Part shown: one piece after another, positions 22,082 through 33,187 of the stretch
Numbering within the stretch: the stretch's first letter is position 1
How the letters are laid out: every line of letters starts with the position of its first letter
From: Mytilinidion resinicola
Lineage: Eukaryota; Ascomycota; Dothideomycetes; Mytilinidiales; Mytilinidiaceae
Reading direction: 5' to 3'
DNA: 64,000 bases
Assembly (NCBI RefSeq): GCF_010093595.1
Contig: NW_022985463.1
Location: forward strand, 290,804 to 354,803
Made by a program: the position numbers and the translations under genes
The notes under the pieces: generated by a model
What the model was told of the DNA's origin: nothing
Seen by the model: only the letters and a program-made list of their open reading frames with translations
Databases searched by the model: none

Positions 22082-23107
22082 ATGGCATCCAAGTCAACTG
22101 CCGATGACATCGATCCCGAGCGTGCCTCTCCACTGCTTCAGCTCCCAGCAGAAATCAGGTTGGCCATTTGGGGCCACCTTTTCCAGGACCCCGTTCACGT
22201 AAAATCCAAGCAACAGGATAAGTCCATAAATGCATATTATTTCGAGAGAGAACCATATCTAGTCAAAACCGAAATACCTAGGATAGCCGAGGAGCTTGCT
22301 GCTAGGTAAGTGAGCCTTTCGAGCTGCCCCCCAGGTTTGCAACCACGTTAACACTGCCACAGGAGCACAATAACCCCCGGCCTCCTTTCCACCTGCCAGA
22401 AAATTGCAAGCGAGACCCTGCCAACCATGGAAAATCTGCCATTTGTAATGGCATTAGCCGACTTTTGGCAGGTGATCACCCGGCTGACACGAGACGAAAA
22501 GCGACGCATTAAGCATGTCTGGATCACGATTGGGCCTCATGACTCCTCTGAGTTGCACGAAGCACTCTGTTATGGACTGCGGTACTTCTTCAAGCTTGAG
22601 TCCATCACATTTCTCCTTCCGCCTCCAATAGTTGCGCTCAAAGTAGCACATCCAAACACGACCCATCGATACCTCGTCAAGAAGGCGCAGTGCTATCCTA
22701 GGGATGCTGTTTATGACAATTTGCAGATACTCGGCGACAGGATTATAGAACTTACACGAGAGGAATTTCACCGGCTACTCCAAGACCCTGTCATCAAGGC
22801 CGCTTTTGCGAAGTACCCGGACTTCAAACTCGAGCTTGACGGCCAGGAGGATTGGAGAGCTCACGTATACAACCTGCTTGAAAAGCACCCCGAGGCCAAG
22901 CCTCTCTTCGGCAGTGACTGCGAAATGTTCATATTTTCTCGTTACCTCTATAAGCGTGGAGACGTTCTCGATATTGCGAAGGAGCTTGAGAACCTATCGC
23001 ATTGGCTTCCGAACACATGCACATGGAAGGTTGTGGATTGGAATGATGTTGGCAAAATGTGGGATTGGACTCAATATGGTATTGCCAGAGGACAGTCACT
23101 TCAGTGA
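22082..23107 (+). CDS. F-box-like / 2EXR-like hypothetical protein, intact family member
   Basis: Two exons, 22082-22305 and 22363-23107, giving 322 residues; the splice keeps frame through AAR to STITPGLLSTC. The N-terminus holds PLLQLPAEIRLAIWGHLF, the short F-box-like or 2EXR-type motif (LPxEIRxxIW) widespread in ascomycete proteins of unknown role. LLSTCQKIASETLP is the usual following block. The rest is alpha/beta in look, with HVWITIGPHDSSELH and a His/Trp-rich C-terminus. Such proteins may be adaptors, but no function is established. It is the first of three related genes in a row; the other two are damaged. Confidence 0.75.
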
Positions 23108-23641
23108 CAACTGTCGAGCTCATAGGTTCCGGTTGAGGTAGAGGAAGTATTCTCCCTCCACTGGAAGGCGTGTCATTAGTATATTTCCTCGTCAGACCAC
23201 TTGTGTGGATATATATTGCAAAGATCGGGTAAGATGAGGCTCTGGATTCGATCGTTCATCACTATGAGGGTTACTTCGAGCAGTTTTTGGAAGTTTGGGC
23301 GAGTGGTAATTTCTAGTGGCACCTAAAATAGACTGAGGATCAACTACTCAGCACTGATTCCTATTTTTCAATGACTTTCGAGGTATTTTATGAACCGGCT
23401 CTCGCCTACTGTGCCATTGAAGTATACATTTCTCCAAATTTGTCACCGAAGTCGGAAAATATATTGCCAAGAATACGGACGCACCATCCATGGTGCGTCG
23501 TTCTCACATACACACTGTCATTCACAGCAAATTTCTACCTCACGTTAATCCTACCGTTCACTAAGAGTGCTCCATAAGCCAATATCATAAGATCGAACTC
23601 TCAACTTCACCGACTTCATCAACCCCCTTCAACCCTTGATC
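23108..23641. other. intergenic spacer
   Basis: The spacer between two related genes. Small frames have no content. The inverted pair CGCACCATCC / GGATGGTGCG-like at 23480-23498 forms a short perfect-looking hairpin around CCATGG but has no known role. Confidence 0.4.
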
Positions 23642-24753
23642 ATGTCTCTTCCCAGATGGACTGCCTCTCCAAGGATGGATGAATCTCGCATCAGCTTCCT
23701 CGACCTACCACTCGAGCTTAGAGAGCAGATCTACGATGTGTACCTCGTCGACTCTCGCGATTACCTCTGCACTAGCTGTAGCTACACGAGTTTCTTCGGC
23801 GCATTTTACTCGGGTTGCAGCACTACAACCTAGGGTCAGCAACTCATATGCAGTAACGTATCAGGATAACATGCTGATACAGGAGGAAGTAACAGGTAGT
23901 GCAACAGCAGTGCTGCAGCACGGTATCAGTACTGTATCAGGAAACAGGATGAATCAAGTAACGCGTCAGGAAGAGATACCACGTTATGCCCCCGGGGCTG
24001 GCCCCCCTCCTTCCCCTAGTATATAAACAACGAGCTAGACACCCATAGAAATCAGAGTTCACATCAATTTCAACCTGAGTATTTTAGTACTGGAACGGAC
24101 AAAGTCTCGAAGAATTAAGCATCTGCCACCACACGAGAGCGGAAGCTACTAAAGTCATGAGCCGAAAGACTTTTGGAGACTTAGTCACATTATCGGACTA
24201 CCCGTCAGATCCCATCGGTTATTATCAGGCGATGGCAAAGGACTTGCGTGCAATCACTCGTAGTCCTTCGGTCCGTCCGGCCTTTGCGAAGATTGTCACC
24301 AGCCTCGTCTACACAGTACACTGCTCCCACTTGTGTGATGGCCCTGCAGGTCGCTGTCTACACCAGCGTGCCCCTCTTCATGACTGGATAGTAGGGTCAG
24401 CGAAGAAAATTCGAGATAGATTTCCTGCAACTAGAAAGGCTACCTTGGCCCTGGCATGTCGTTATCGGGATTTATGGAGTGGAGGTCAATGTTTCATGGG
24501 ACGGGAGTCAGACGAGGAGACTTATAGCCGAATAGAAAGGGTTGGGAAGGTCAACGAGTCAGCCAAGGTCGCCGCCAAAAAGAATGTCGCCAAATTCTGG
24601 AGTCACAATCTTGGACTCTATATGGAGATATTCCAGAATGGATGGACTTTGAGTTTCACCCACGATACATCGAGACCTATACGGTCTCCCCTAGCGTTGT
24701 GGTTGATTTGGATGAGATCAGGGATACTCTCAAGAAGGAACGAAGCGCCGTAG
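23642..24753 (+). pseudogene. broken F-box-like/2EXR-like gene, second family member
   Basis: The start (ATG 23642) encodes DESRISFLDLPLELREQIYD, the same N-terminal motif as the third member at 25288, but the frame ends at 23833. Coding-like sequence resumes near 24095 in a reading that includes SLEELSICHHTRAEATKVM, runs through the ATG at 24157 and ends at 24753. Between them lies about 250 bases with a TATA-like site and GC-rich tract that look like an inserted element (see 23836-24075). The later part (about 220 residues) contains SVRPAFAKIVTSLVYTVHCS, in the same style as the intact paralog. The most likely reading is a gene split by an insertion; an alternative is two separate small genes. 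Confidence 0.5.
23836..24075. mobile_element. possible solo-LTR-like insertion
   Basis: A block lies between the two halves of a broken gene. It contains repeats of a GTATCAGG/CTGATACAGG-type motif, a GC-rich tract (CCCCCGGGGCTGGCCCCCC) and a TATATAAA at 24020-24027, an order like the U3 and R parts of a Copia-type LTR. CAACCT occurs at both edges (near 23827 and 24072) and could be a target duplication. I do not see clean TG...CA ends, so the exact limits and class are uncertain. Confidence 0.4.
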
Positions 24754-25287
24754 AAAAGTAGCCAACTAGACACGGCACTATAGTAGCAAAATCAAACACC
24801 GCTCGCAAAAGGCGTTGTCGGCTCCTTCATAGCTGTTGGCTTACTCAGAAGCTTCCTGTATATATTTCCTCCTTCCGCTCAATAGCTAGCTTCCTCACCA
24901 TCATCAATACAACAGCTTTTGGCCCCACATCTAGTCTTGATTCGTTTTCCTTCTGACTACCACTCAGCGTGATCTGACTACCACTCAGCGTGATCTACCC
25001 GTCAGTGTCCTGCCTAGGTGCAGCTGGTAGTGTTGGTGGCTGGCCTTCGCGTACGACCGTAAATACGCTTTTCTCAACCACGGTTTGTCAGCCCTGGAAC
25101 TATGATTGGGAACACGAAAGTAGAAAAGATCTAGAGGCGACGCACCTAAAAAGAAAATGAGAGGCACACTTGAATGCCACGTCAGCGAAAACTTTTGGGC
25201 TCCTTCTAGGGTCCTCTCAACCCATACCAACCCCGAAGATAAACTACCACTGAATACCTCGACTGAATACCTCGAACTCCTTCCAAG
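24754..25287. other. intergenic spacer
   Basis: No gene seen. A short direct repeat, CTGACTACCACTCAGCGTGA, occurs twice in tandem at about 24953-24994. The right end should be the promoter of the third F-box-like gene. Confidence 0.45.
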
Positions 25288-26037
25288 ATGTCTCTACTCG
25301 AATGGAGGGAATCGAAAAAGATCGACGAGTCCCGCATAAGCTTCCTCGATCTCCCCGCCGAGCTCCGCATACTCATCTATTGCTCACTCATCGTCTTCCC
25401 CAAGATCCTCATCTTTCCCAGCCTCCGAATGTCACGACCTACCTTCATCTCTCAGAGTATAGCATCTGCCGCCAGATCACCGTCGAAGCCCTGCAAGAGT
25501 TCTACTCCCATAACACCTTCTGCGCTACGGACCACTACGAATGCGGCCCTAAATTGGCTCCAGGACTTCTCCATAAAAGCCGGCAAGTAAAGTGCCACAT
25601 TCACAGGCCACCGGGATTCCCAAGGGCCGTCGAACCCAAGTACGCGCACCTGGTCCGGGAGCTGAGATACGTGGTTCCATCGGAGAAGTACTTTTGCGAT
25701 CCCAAAGCGATAGACTATCGTACGGCCCGTACAGCAGGCTTTCGCCGGCTTGCGCAAAGCCGTCTTCTTGCTGCATACCAACTTCGATACGGCTGATCTT
25801 GCTGAAGAGCTTGGGCACCCGTCTTTCGATCGCAAATGCATTTCGGGTGAAATTAATGAACCAACTTTGATAAAGATCCAGCAGGAAATCACGGACTTGG
25901 TGAAGAGGAAGCTGGATATGTCGATTTCTGGGTCTGGCGAAACTCCAAAGGAGATCCCCGATTGGGTCGAATTCGAGTTCACTGTGCGCAAAACCAGTTT
26001 AGAGAGCAGTCAGGGATTGTGGGGCCTGGACTGGTGA
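25288..26037 (+). pseudogene. frameshifted F-box-like/2EXR-like gene, third family member
   Basis: Starts at ATG 25288 with DESRISFLDLPAELRILIY, the F-box-like motif shared with the other two. Family-like sequence then changes frame near 25390-25440 (SEYSICRQITVEALQEFYSH, YAHLVRELRYVVPSEKYF) and changes back near 25740 (RKAVFLLHTNFDTADLAEEL), ending at 26037. No GT-AG interval of normal length explains either change, and the second looks like one extra base. The conserved blocks either side of each break show it was a gene of about 240 residues until recently. Confidence 0.65.
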
Positions 26038-27176
26038 TTGTCGAAGTATTTGAACGCACCCTGGAAGGGACAAGAAGTATGTGCGTTGAAAACCCTTTAT
26101 GAAGATGACGATGAATCTTGAAGCTGTGGTGGGACTATAAACGTCGTGTTAGACGTCTTAATAATCTGTAGCGGGACTCAATACGATTCATGAACGAGAA
26201 AACGGAAACCATATCCTCGGTGAAAATCTCAGTTTACAGTTTCTCTCTTCGCAGGTGATCTAAACCTTGCAATACTAGCAGTAGCTAGAGCTTGCGTGGG
26301 ACCTCCTTGTTACAACTCCACCTGACGATATCGATCATCTAATCTAGGATATCGCTTCACGCTCTTGCCATGTAAACTTACATCAACTATCCTTGTCCCC
26401 AAAAGCTGTTCACTTTCAGAAGATTGAAAAGATGATACTCACTGGATTCCGAATCCTCACTACGCGCCACTCTTCCGCAAAGCCATTCACCAGTGTATTC
26501 TTCGACTTCACCCCACCAAGCTATCCCACAAACCATCGCGGTCTCTTCCATGAGGCTGAATCAGAGTTAGTTAGTGGATTCATGACAGAACATTCTGCAA
26601 GAACAAGGGCATGAGCTGTGGCGTGAAACCGTTTTTAATGTAGTTGTCTGTTTAGTTGTCTGTGCTTGTTAATATCAGCGTCATCCAAGCTGGAGCCACC
26701 GGCATCCTTTCATACCCACGCGAAGAAAAATCCAATAGGAGATCACGTGAGCTACTCTCTTTTCACGTGGTTGACGAGTGATCTCCACCCTCAAATCTGG
26801 AGAATGAAGGGCTGATGTCGGAAGATGCATTTAGTGCTTAGAGGAGGTACTCCGGGGGATGAGAGAAGCTTGACATTGCGTGACAAGCCCAGATTTGTGG
26901 ACTAGGAGAACTCCAGCGAATATGAGTGAGAAGAATAGACGAAGGTATCCGAGATAGCGTATCGTCGTCTAATATTCGCAGTTGTTAAGACCACGGCCAA
27001 AAGCGAAACCTCAAACTAGATCGAAGAGACCATGTCTGAGCAGGATGAGAATTTATGGAACCAAGTACCCAGGAAGTCGATATGAACACTAGAAAGAGAA
27101 AAAAAACCCACAGAAACCCTCCCATCCAAAAGAAATCCCACCAGAAAGCCCGAAAGGCAAGTCCAGCTTACAAAAC
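26038..27176. other. intergenic region
   Basis: No supported gene. It contains a paired CACGTG structure at 26738-26786 (listed separately). The right end is the 3' side of the annexin gene. Confidence 0.5.
26738..26786. promoter_or_regulatory. inverted repeat containing two CACGTG boxes
   Basis: GGAGATCAC at 26738-26746 is mirrored by GTGATCTCC at 26778-26786. Inside lie two CACGTG palindromes about 20 bases apart. CACGTG is the E-box bound by bHLH factors. The arrangement is a plausible binding site for a dimer or pair of dimers, but no gene starts nearby. Confidence 0.45.
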
Positions 27177-28953
27177 CTACTCGACACAAGCAACAAGTAG
27201 CCTCTCCTGGTCACCTCTCGTCTCGCCCTTGATCCGGTTGATAAGCGTCTTCTTGTACTTCGCCTGGAATGCAGCCTCGACCTGGTTCATATACTGCCGA
27301 TTCCAGTGAATGCGAACAACACGGTCGATCAAAAGCTTGTCCTTAGTGCCCATACCAGCCATCGTAGCCTCTAGTTGCGCCGCATCGCTAGCTGCACGGT
27401 CGAGACTGCGGGCAATGATGAGACAGAGCGCGTCCTCCATGTGGCCACTGAAACGGCTTTTAATCATACTATCAAGCGTCTTCTGATATTTCTTATGGTA
27501 GCCCTGGGCGATAGCGCGGAGCTGGTTGTCGTTTCGGTTTGTCAATATATGGCAAAACTGGACAGGGTCCTTGTTAACCGTGCTGCCGAGGGAGCGCTGG
27601 AGCTCGGCGATGTCTCGGTCAATCTCTTGCGGGATCACGGGGACCGAGTCTTCGTTGCGGGTCGCTGCGACAACCATCATGTACATTTGCTCGGTGGCGC
27701 CTGAGAGATCGCCCCTGAGGTCGGCTTCGAGAGTCCTGTGGAAGAGTGTTTGATACTCGGCTTTGATGGCTTTGATGTCGGCGTTACTTCTGCAAAGAAG
27801 GACGTCATCAAGTACTGTTTCCTTCGTTCCCAAACCTTCTAATTTGTCAACTTAGCCAGATAGAGCATTTCGAAAGAAGGGCGTTCGCATACCCTTCATC
27901 GCTGAGTACAGCATGTTGGCATCGTGAGTTAGCGGACCCCAAACAAGGGCCACAAGCCCTTGCTCGAAGTAACCTGACACTTCCTTCCTGATCTCTGTGA
28001 CTAGATCCTTCTTATACTTGGCACTGTATTGCAAGCGAATACTATTCATTTTGGCTGGGTCTGGTTTTGAGAGGACGCGGATGAGCTCCTTCTCATTGGT
28101 TCCGAAACCCTTCATAGCTCTGGCAAAAATGAGTTGATATCCTATTGCAGTTACAGAAAGATGCTTACTTCTCGATAGCCGTGACCTCGGCATCGGAAGG
28201 AACTTGGGGCAATTGGCTGGGTGCGTATCCAAAAGTTGGAGGCGTCGGGACAGCATACGGGGCTTGAGCTCCATAGGCAGGCTGTCCATACTGACCGGGT
28301 GGCGGCGCTCCATAAGCACCAGGGGGTCCTTGAGGAGGGTATTGCTGGCCATACGGTTGTGGTGGCGGCGCCCCATACTGTTGCGGTCTAAGACGTGTAA
28401 GATAATTGCTGAGAGTGCGACTACGCATGCAGGAACCCTAAACTCACGGCGCTCCATACTGGCCCGCAGGGGGCTGTCCGTATTGTTGGGGCGGAGGTGC
28501 CCCGTATTGGCCTGGAGGAGGCTGTCCATATTGTTGCGGCCTGATAGACTTGTGAGATTGTTGTCGCAATCACGACTGAATTTGGACTCACGGCGGATAC
28601 TGCTGTTGCTGCGGAGGGTAACCCGGCGCCGGTGAACCTGGGTACTGGCCTCTGAATATTGTAAGACAGTTGTTGCGGCCAATATTTGCATTCTCGACAC
28701 TCACGGCGGAGGATATCCTTGTGGCGGCGGTGCTCCATATTGACCCTGGGGAGGCGGGGGCCCGTAGCCTTGCTGCTGAGGAGGATAAGGTGATCCTTGA
28801 GGGTGTTGAGGCGGTTGACCGTAGGGCGGCTGCGGCGAGTCTGATATGTGAATGTTAGTTGAGCTTCAAAGACATTTGGAGTATGCGCGAAGCAAGGAAA
28901 AGAAAAGGTGGGTGCTTACGGCCCTGAGGAGGGTACTGTGGATAGCCAGACAT
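27177..28953 (-). CDS. annexin with a proline-rich N-terminal tail
   Basis: Seven reverse exons: 28953-28920, 28840-28705, 28651-28592, 28540-28448, 28387-28169, 28119-27893 and 27835-27177, giving 475 residues. The first five encode a low-complexity tail of Pro, Gln, Gly and Tyr repeats (PPQQYGQPP-type units) of about 180 residues. The last two encode the annexin core: AMKGFGTNEKELIRVL, AMKGLGTKETVLDDVL and MAGMGTKDKLLIDRVV carry the GxGT calcium-site loops of repeats 1, 2 and 4; repeat 3 is more diverged. Annexins bind acidic membrane lipids with calcium. Tails of this kind occur in other fungal annexins. The small exons within the tail each carry one or a few Pro-Gln units. The last intron uses an AAG acceptor, needed to restore KGLGT. 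Confidence 0.92.
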
Positions 28954-29866
28954 AATGATGGTGCTTCGTATAGACCTAAGTCTTGCACCTGCAGGTAGCT
29001 AGGTAGTGCTAACCTGAAAGAAAGTAAGCATTGAGGCGTCGCAACTCGTACAGACCTCTAACTTACTATAACGTATGCAGTGGGCGCTGCTCACTGTTTG
29101 TGAAAGTTTACGGTGGGTGGAAGAGGGGACGTAGAGAAGATGTAGAGAAGGTGGAATCAAAAGAGCTGATGACAGAATTATTGGAGGGGCTTAATGACAT
29201 CTGGGCAAGCACTGCCCCGCCGGAGCCATGGGGCGAACAAGGTGGCGGTGCTCGAGTTCCAAGCATTTGGCGCGTGGTTGCCTTCGAAACCAGAGCACGA
29301 GAGGAATGGTGGCCCTGGGCGATCCTCTCGAAGGGGCGAAGTCCGCCGGCTGTCGGCGAGAGGTGACAAGCTTGGGGTCTTGGCATTGAGGCTGGTGTTT
29401 CCGAGATCGTACGAAGGACAACGATCCATCACGTGACGGTGTACTGTGCCTCATGACGATTTGGGAACATTCAGTTCGTTCTCAAAGAGACAAGTAACAA
29501 TCTTGAGAGCTGCTTTGTGTTGTTTGAGCTGTGGCTGACTGCTACCATGCTGAGATAGCTTCCCCTGGTTTGGGAAATGAGTAGTGAGCACTGTGACAAA
29601 AGATTCACAGTCTCCATATTTGGGACTTTAAACCCCAACATCATGCAGTCTTTTGGCACCCCATTCAGCGTGGGCAGAACAAGCACTACGAAGCTTCAAA
29701 TAGCCTCCAGATCAGAGGGTCTTTGGAGTCCCGTCAGAGTTGTCAAGATTTATAAACGAGAATATAGGACTCGAAGGATAAAAAAGAGGATATGCAATAG
29801 CTACATGTACACTGCGCACTACAGAAAACCCCGAGCACAGATTCAAGGATGAAATCCCACTACTGC
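28954..29866. other. intergenic region
   Basis: The promoter of the annexin at the left and the 3' end of the chitinase gene at the right. Frames on both strands around 29031-29454 overlap in three or more readings and lack domain content. A CACGTGA box is at about 29431. Confidence 0.5.
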
Positions 29867-31338
29867 TCACTTATTCTTCGCCGCCATCGTCTTGACATGG
29901 CCCCAATCATAACTATCTTCACCCAAACTCCACGCCATGACCCCACCCAGCTTCAAAGGCTTCACGATGCTCTTAAACTGCTCCACCAACTTCACAGTGT
30001 CCCACGTCCAGAATAGATGCTCTGAAGCATCATAATAGTATTGGCCTCTCACTGTCGTATCGTTGACTCCTTTGACCCTCGCAATCGCCCACGACCCTAG
30101 CACATCCACGTCTTTACACCCACTATTTGAAAACGCGTGCTGGCAACCCCCTTTGCAATACTCATCACTGGTCCCGCAGTACCCAGCCTCAGAGCAGCAA
30201 GATCCCACAGGACACGAGTGGCCGTTCGCGCCGCACATACCGTCACTCGAGACCGTAATGCTGCCGGCGGCAGGAAGTGGTGCCATGTTGGCTTTTTCGA
30301 ATGTCACTGCACCAGAAAGCTTGGTGTCGGCGCCGGTGATGGGATCTTCAGGTTGTGCGAGCGGGCAGCCGAGAGGAGTGGGACAGTCGCCCTTGGTGGT
30401 GAACCACTTGGCGTAATAGGCAAAACCGAGGTTTATCTTGGTAGCGTCAAGTTTAATGTCGATGTAGCGTTTGACGGAATCGAGGGAGTCTTTAATGGAG
30501 GTGTGGTGGCTGGTCGCGGTGTTGCGGCGGTTGGAGAGGTCGTAGGTCATGACCTACAAAATGCAGTGAGTATATGTGGCTTGGACGTTTTTCTAGCTCT
30601 TTGGCGTGGAGTACTTACATTGACGAAATCCATATGTGGCCAGATAGTCGGACTCGTCACATCGATGTAGGCCATCATATCAGTCGACATTCCGGGCACC
30701 GCAATGGACAGTATCTTCGTCCCAATGGCCTTACGGATAGCAGCGAGGAAGAGCGCAAAATTTGCGATCTCGTTCGCCGGGTTTCCTGCGTTGGTCTTGT
30801 AGTTTTGCCCATTGCCGCCAGGATACTCCCAGTCGATATCGACCCCATCGGCGCCAGTTTTCTGCAACATCAAGTACTCAGCCTTCGCGAAAGCGTCCAT
30901 AATAGCCTGATCTTTCACTCTAGCCGCGAAGCCAGGCGCTTCTTCACCCCATCTGCCGATGGCGATCATAGCCTTAACGTCCTGACCGTACTCGGAGCGG
31001 ATTGTATCGACGGATACGAAGGGATTGTAGGTCTCCGGCGAGTTCGCGTGGGCAAAACTAAGCACGACGTGCGTGATGCCAGCGCGGTCTGCGGCGGTGC
31101 CGGGGCGACTCGGATGCCATCTAAAGGGAGAGTCAGCGGATCGAGAGTGCGACACTTCGATAGACATCAATGTCGAAAATGACAAGTATCCAAAGAGAAC
31201 AAGATGAAATAATAACGATGAGGCCGTAAAGGAAGAATGTACGTACTGGTCATGATACATCACAAATCGTCTCGGGGCCTCGCCGACCGCGACGCCCCAG
31301 ATAGTCGCCACGGCGGCGAGGATGCTGGAAGAACGCAT
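29867..31338 (-). CDS. secreted GH18 chitinase with an internal CBM18 (chitin-binding) module
   Basis: Three reverse exons: 31338-31247, 31120-30619 and 30553-29867, giving 426 residues. A signal peptide is evident (SSILAAVATIWGVAVG). The GH18 active-site motif DGVDIDWE lies at residues 122-129, with Glu129 as the catalytic acid. THVVLSFAHA, MIAIGRWGEE, VMTYDLSN and GGVMAWSLGEDSYDW are the other barrel strands. Between the MTYDL strand and the last strand, at about residues 304-335, a Cys-rich segment CGANGHSCPVGSCC plus YCGTSDEYCKGGC forms a CBM18 (hevein-type) module. The enzyme should cut chitin in the cell wall or outside the cell, with the inserted module aiding binding. A TATA-like site lies about 165 bases before the start. 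Confidence 0.92.
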
Positions 31339-32731
31339 GTCGACGTCTCATTTGAGAGTCAATTAAGCTATGTTCCTTGAGAGGAAGAAAGTATGCCGCA
31401 GGTCCCTTTCCAAGGCACGGTGAAGGATGATATTGAGTTGGCTGAGATGCTCGAAGGTAGAGAAAGAGTGTAATATGCTTGGCCCGGTTTGAGCGCTTCA
31501 ATAGCTATATAATGAATCCAGATGCCGTGGAGTTTGAATGAAGGAGATGATATCTGACTAGATCAAAGAAGATGTACTCCATTGCGTGCGATAAGCGTTC
31601 CTACTTATATACGATTACCTCTGACTTAACCGTCACCCTAGTTCCACAATATCACTACATCCACCGTAGTTGAAACAAGTTTTTATGATAAGAGGCGTTG
31701 TCCGGCCCGTACCGTGCCTTGTGGCGCATTTCATCTGTGCCATGGTTCACCCTCCGCACAAGGAGCAACGCGCTCGGTTAAAACCAAGGGACAACATGAA
31801 GCAGGACCTTGCACAAGAGTCATGTGTGTTGAGGACTACGCTTTCGTGTGACAATCTTGAAGATAATGAGTCCTTATGTTGCCATATCTAGAGGGTTATA
31901 TTTGATGTTTTCCTGGTTTTGGATTGTGACTGCCTGAGTGCCTGGTGCAACAGGCAAAAGGAGTAGCGGTGCAATCTTAGGCGGCGTGGAGCGGGCCCTA
32001 CCGTACCGTGACTAGGTATTCAAAGACCTAAATTAAAGCCCGAAAGATGGAGTTCGTTTCTAAGTTCTAGATACGCCGCCGGATGGTGGGGGCTTGATAA
32101 TGGAGAGAAGAGGCACGAGGTCTGCAGGGAAGAGAGGACTAGGTTCACTAAAACTTAACCTTACTGATTTGGGCTCAATGCACGTGACCGCAATATTCCC
32201 GCACATAGTATCTGCAGAAATGATTTTCGCGGCTATTCATACTCTTTATAAACACTACGTAACTCCATCGTCGCAAGAGGAAAGTCGTTTAAGTAGGGCC
32301 GCTGTGTGTGCTGCTAGCCTTGGCTTCCGACAGCAGGACAGAACGTGCAAGTAGTAGTACATTTCAAGGTGATTACGAACCTGAAAAGCCGATTGAGCCT
32401 TCTGCGTTTTAGCCTCATTATAATCCTACGCTGGATGCTTGAAACAATACCATGTTTTGCAACTTGGTACACTTCATTCTATTAGCTAGGTATGGGCCTT
32501 GCGAGCAACAGCGCTGTTCACAGAGGCCACGCGTTGAACTCAAAGAGTGGTACCGTGATCATGTCTCGAGCCCACTAAGAAACGCCAGAGTTTCCCTTCC
32601 ATTAAACCCTTCTTCTACGTCGTTTTCATAAGTGCGATTCAACGATCCAGCACGACTGCCTCCTCTTTCTTCACGTTGATAGATACACGCAAAGAGTCCA
32701 AGTAGAAACCCACCAAGCTTCTACAAACACC
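31339..32731. other. intergenic region
   Basis: The promoter of the chitinase gene lies at the left; on the reverse strand TTATATAG at about 31503-31512 could be its TATA element. The rest has no supported gene, only short frames without domains. Confidence 0.45.
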
Positions 32732-33187
32732 ATGAAATCAGTCCAGCATCTCGCCCCCTTCGGCCTCGCGGCAGCCATTGCCTCTGCCTCCACCACCGTT
32801 CCTCGCGACGACGCCCGCCACGATCCTATCGAGATTGAAACTCTGTACTCCCCCATTATCATTACCTTCACCACGAGCGCTATCCTCGCTACTCATCTCA
32901 TCGTCAAGGTTTCTACTACCACTGACACCGCTGCGCATCCTATCGTCATCGCCGTGACCCTCCAGACCATGATCGCCCGAAAAGACAACCATCGCGAACC
33001 TTACGAAAGCGAGCCTCTTTCGTCTATCGTTCCCACTCCTATCGCTACTGCTACTGCATTCACCTCCTTCATCACCTCCGTTACCGATGGTATCCATAAT
33101 CACGGCCCTATTGGACTTGAGTACAACTCATCCAGCACTCCGACGCTCTCGCACCGCCGCCACTGCCTCTTCTTATCAGAGTCATAG
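32732..33187 (+). CDS. small hypothetical protein, possibly secreted or membrane-bound
   Basis: A single ATG frame of 151 residues with third-position C bias typical of the real genes here. The N-terminus (VQHLAPFGLAAAIASAST) could be a signal peptide, followed by a Thr/Ile/Ala-rich stretch with a hydrophobic run (IIITFTTSAILATHLIV). There are few cysteines and no known domain. The reverse strand also has a long frame here, so chance cannot be ruled out. The codon bias favours this strand. Confidence 0.45.
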   Translation: MKSVQHLAPFGLAAAIASASTTVPRDDARHDPIEIETLYSPIIITFTTSAILATHLIVKVSTTTDTAAHPIVIAVTLQTMIARKDNHREPYESEPLSSIVPTPIATATAFTSFITSVTDGIHNHGPIGLEYNSSSTPTLSHRRHCLFLSES

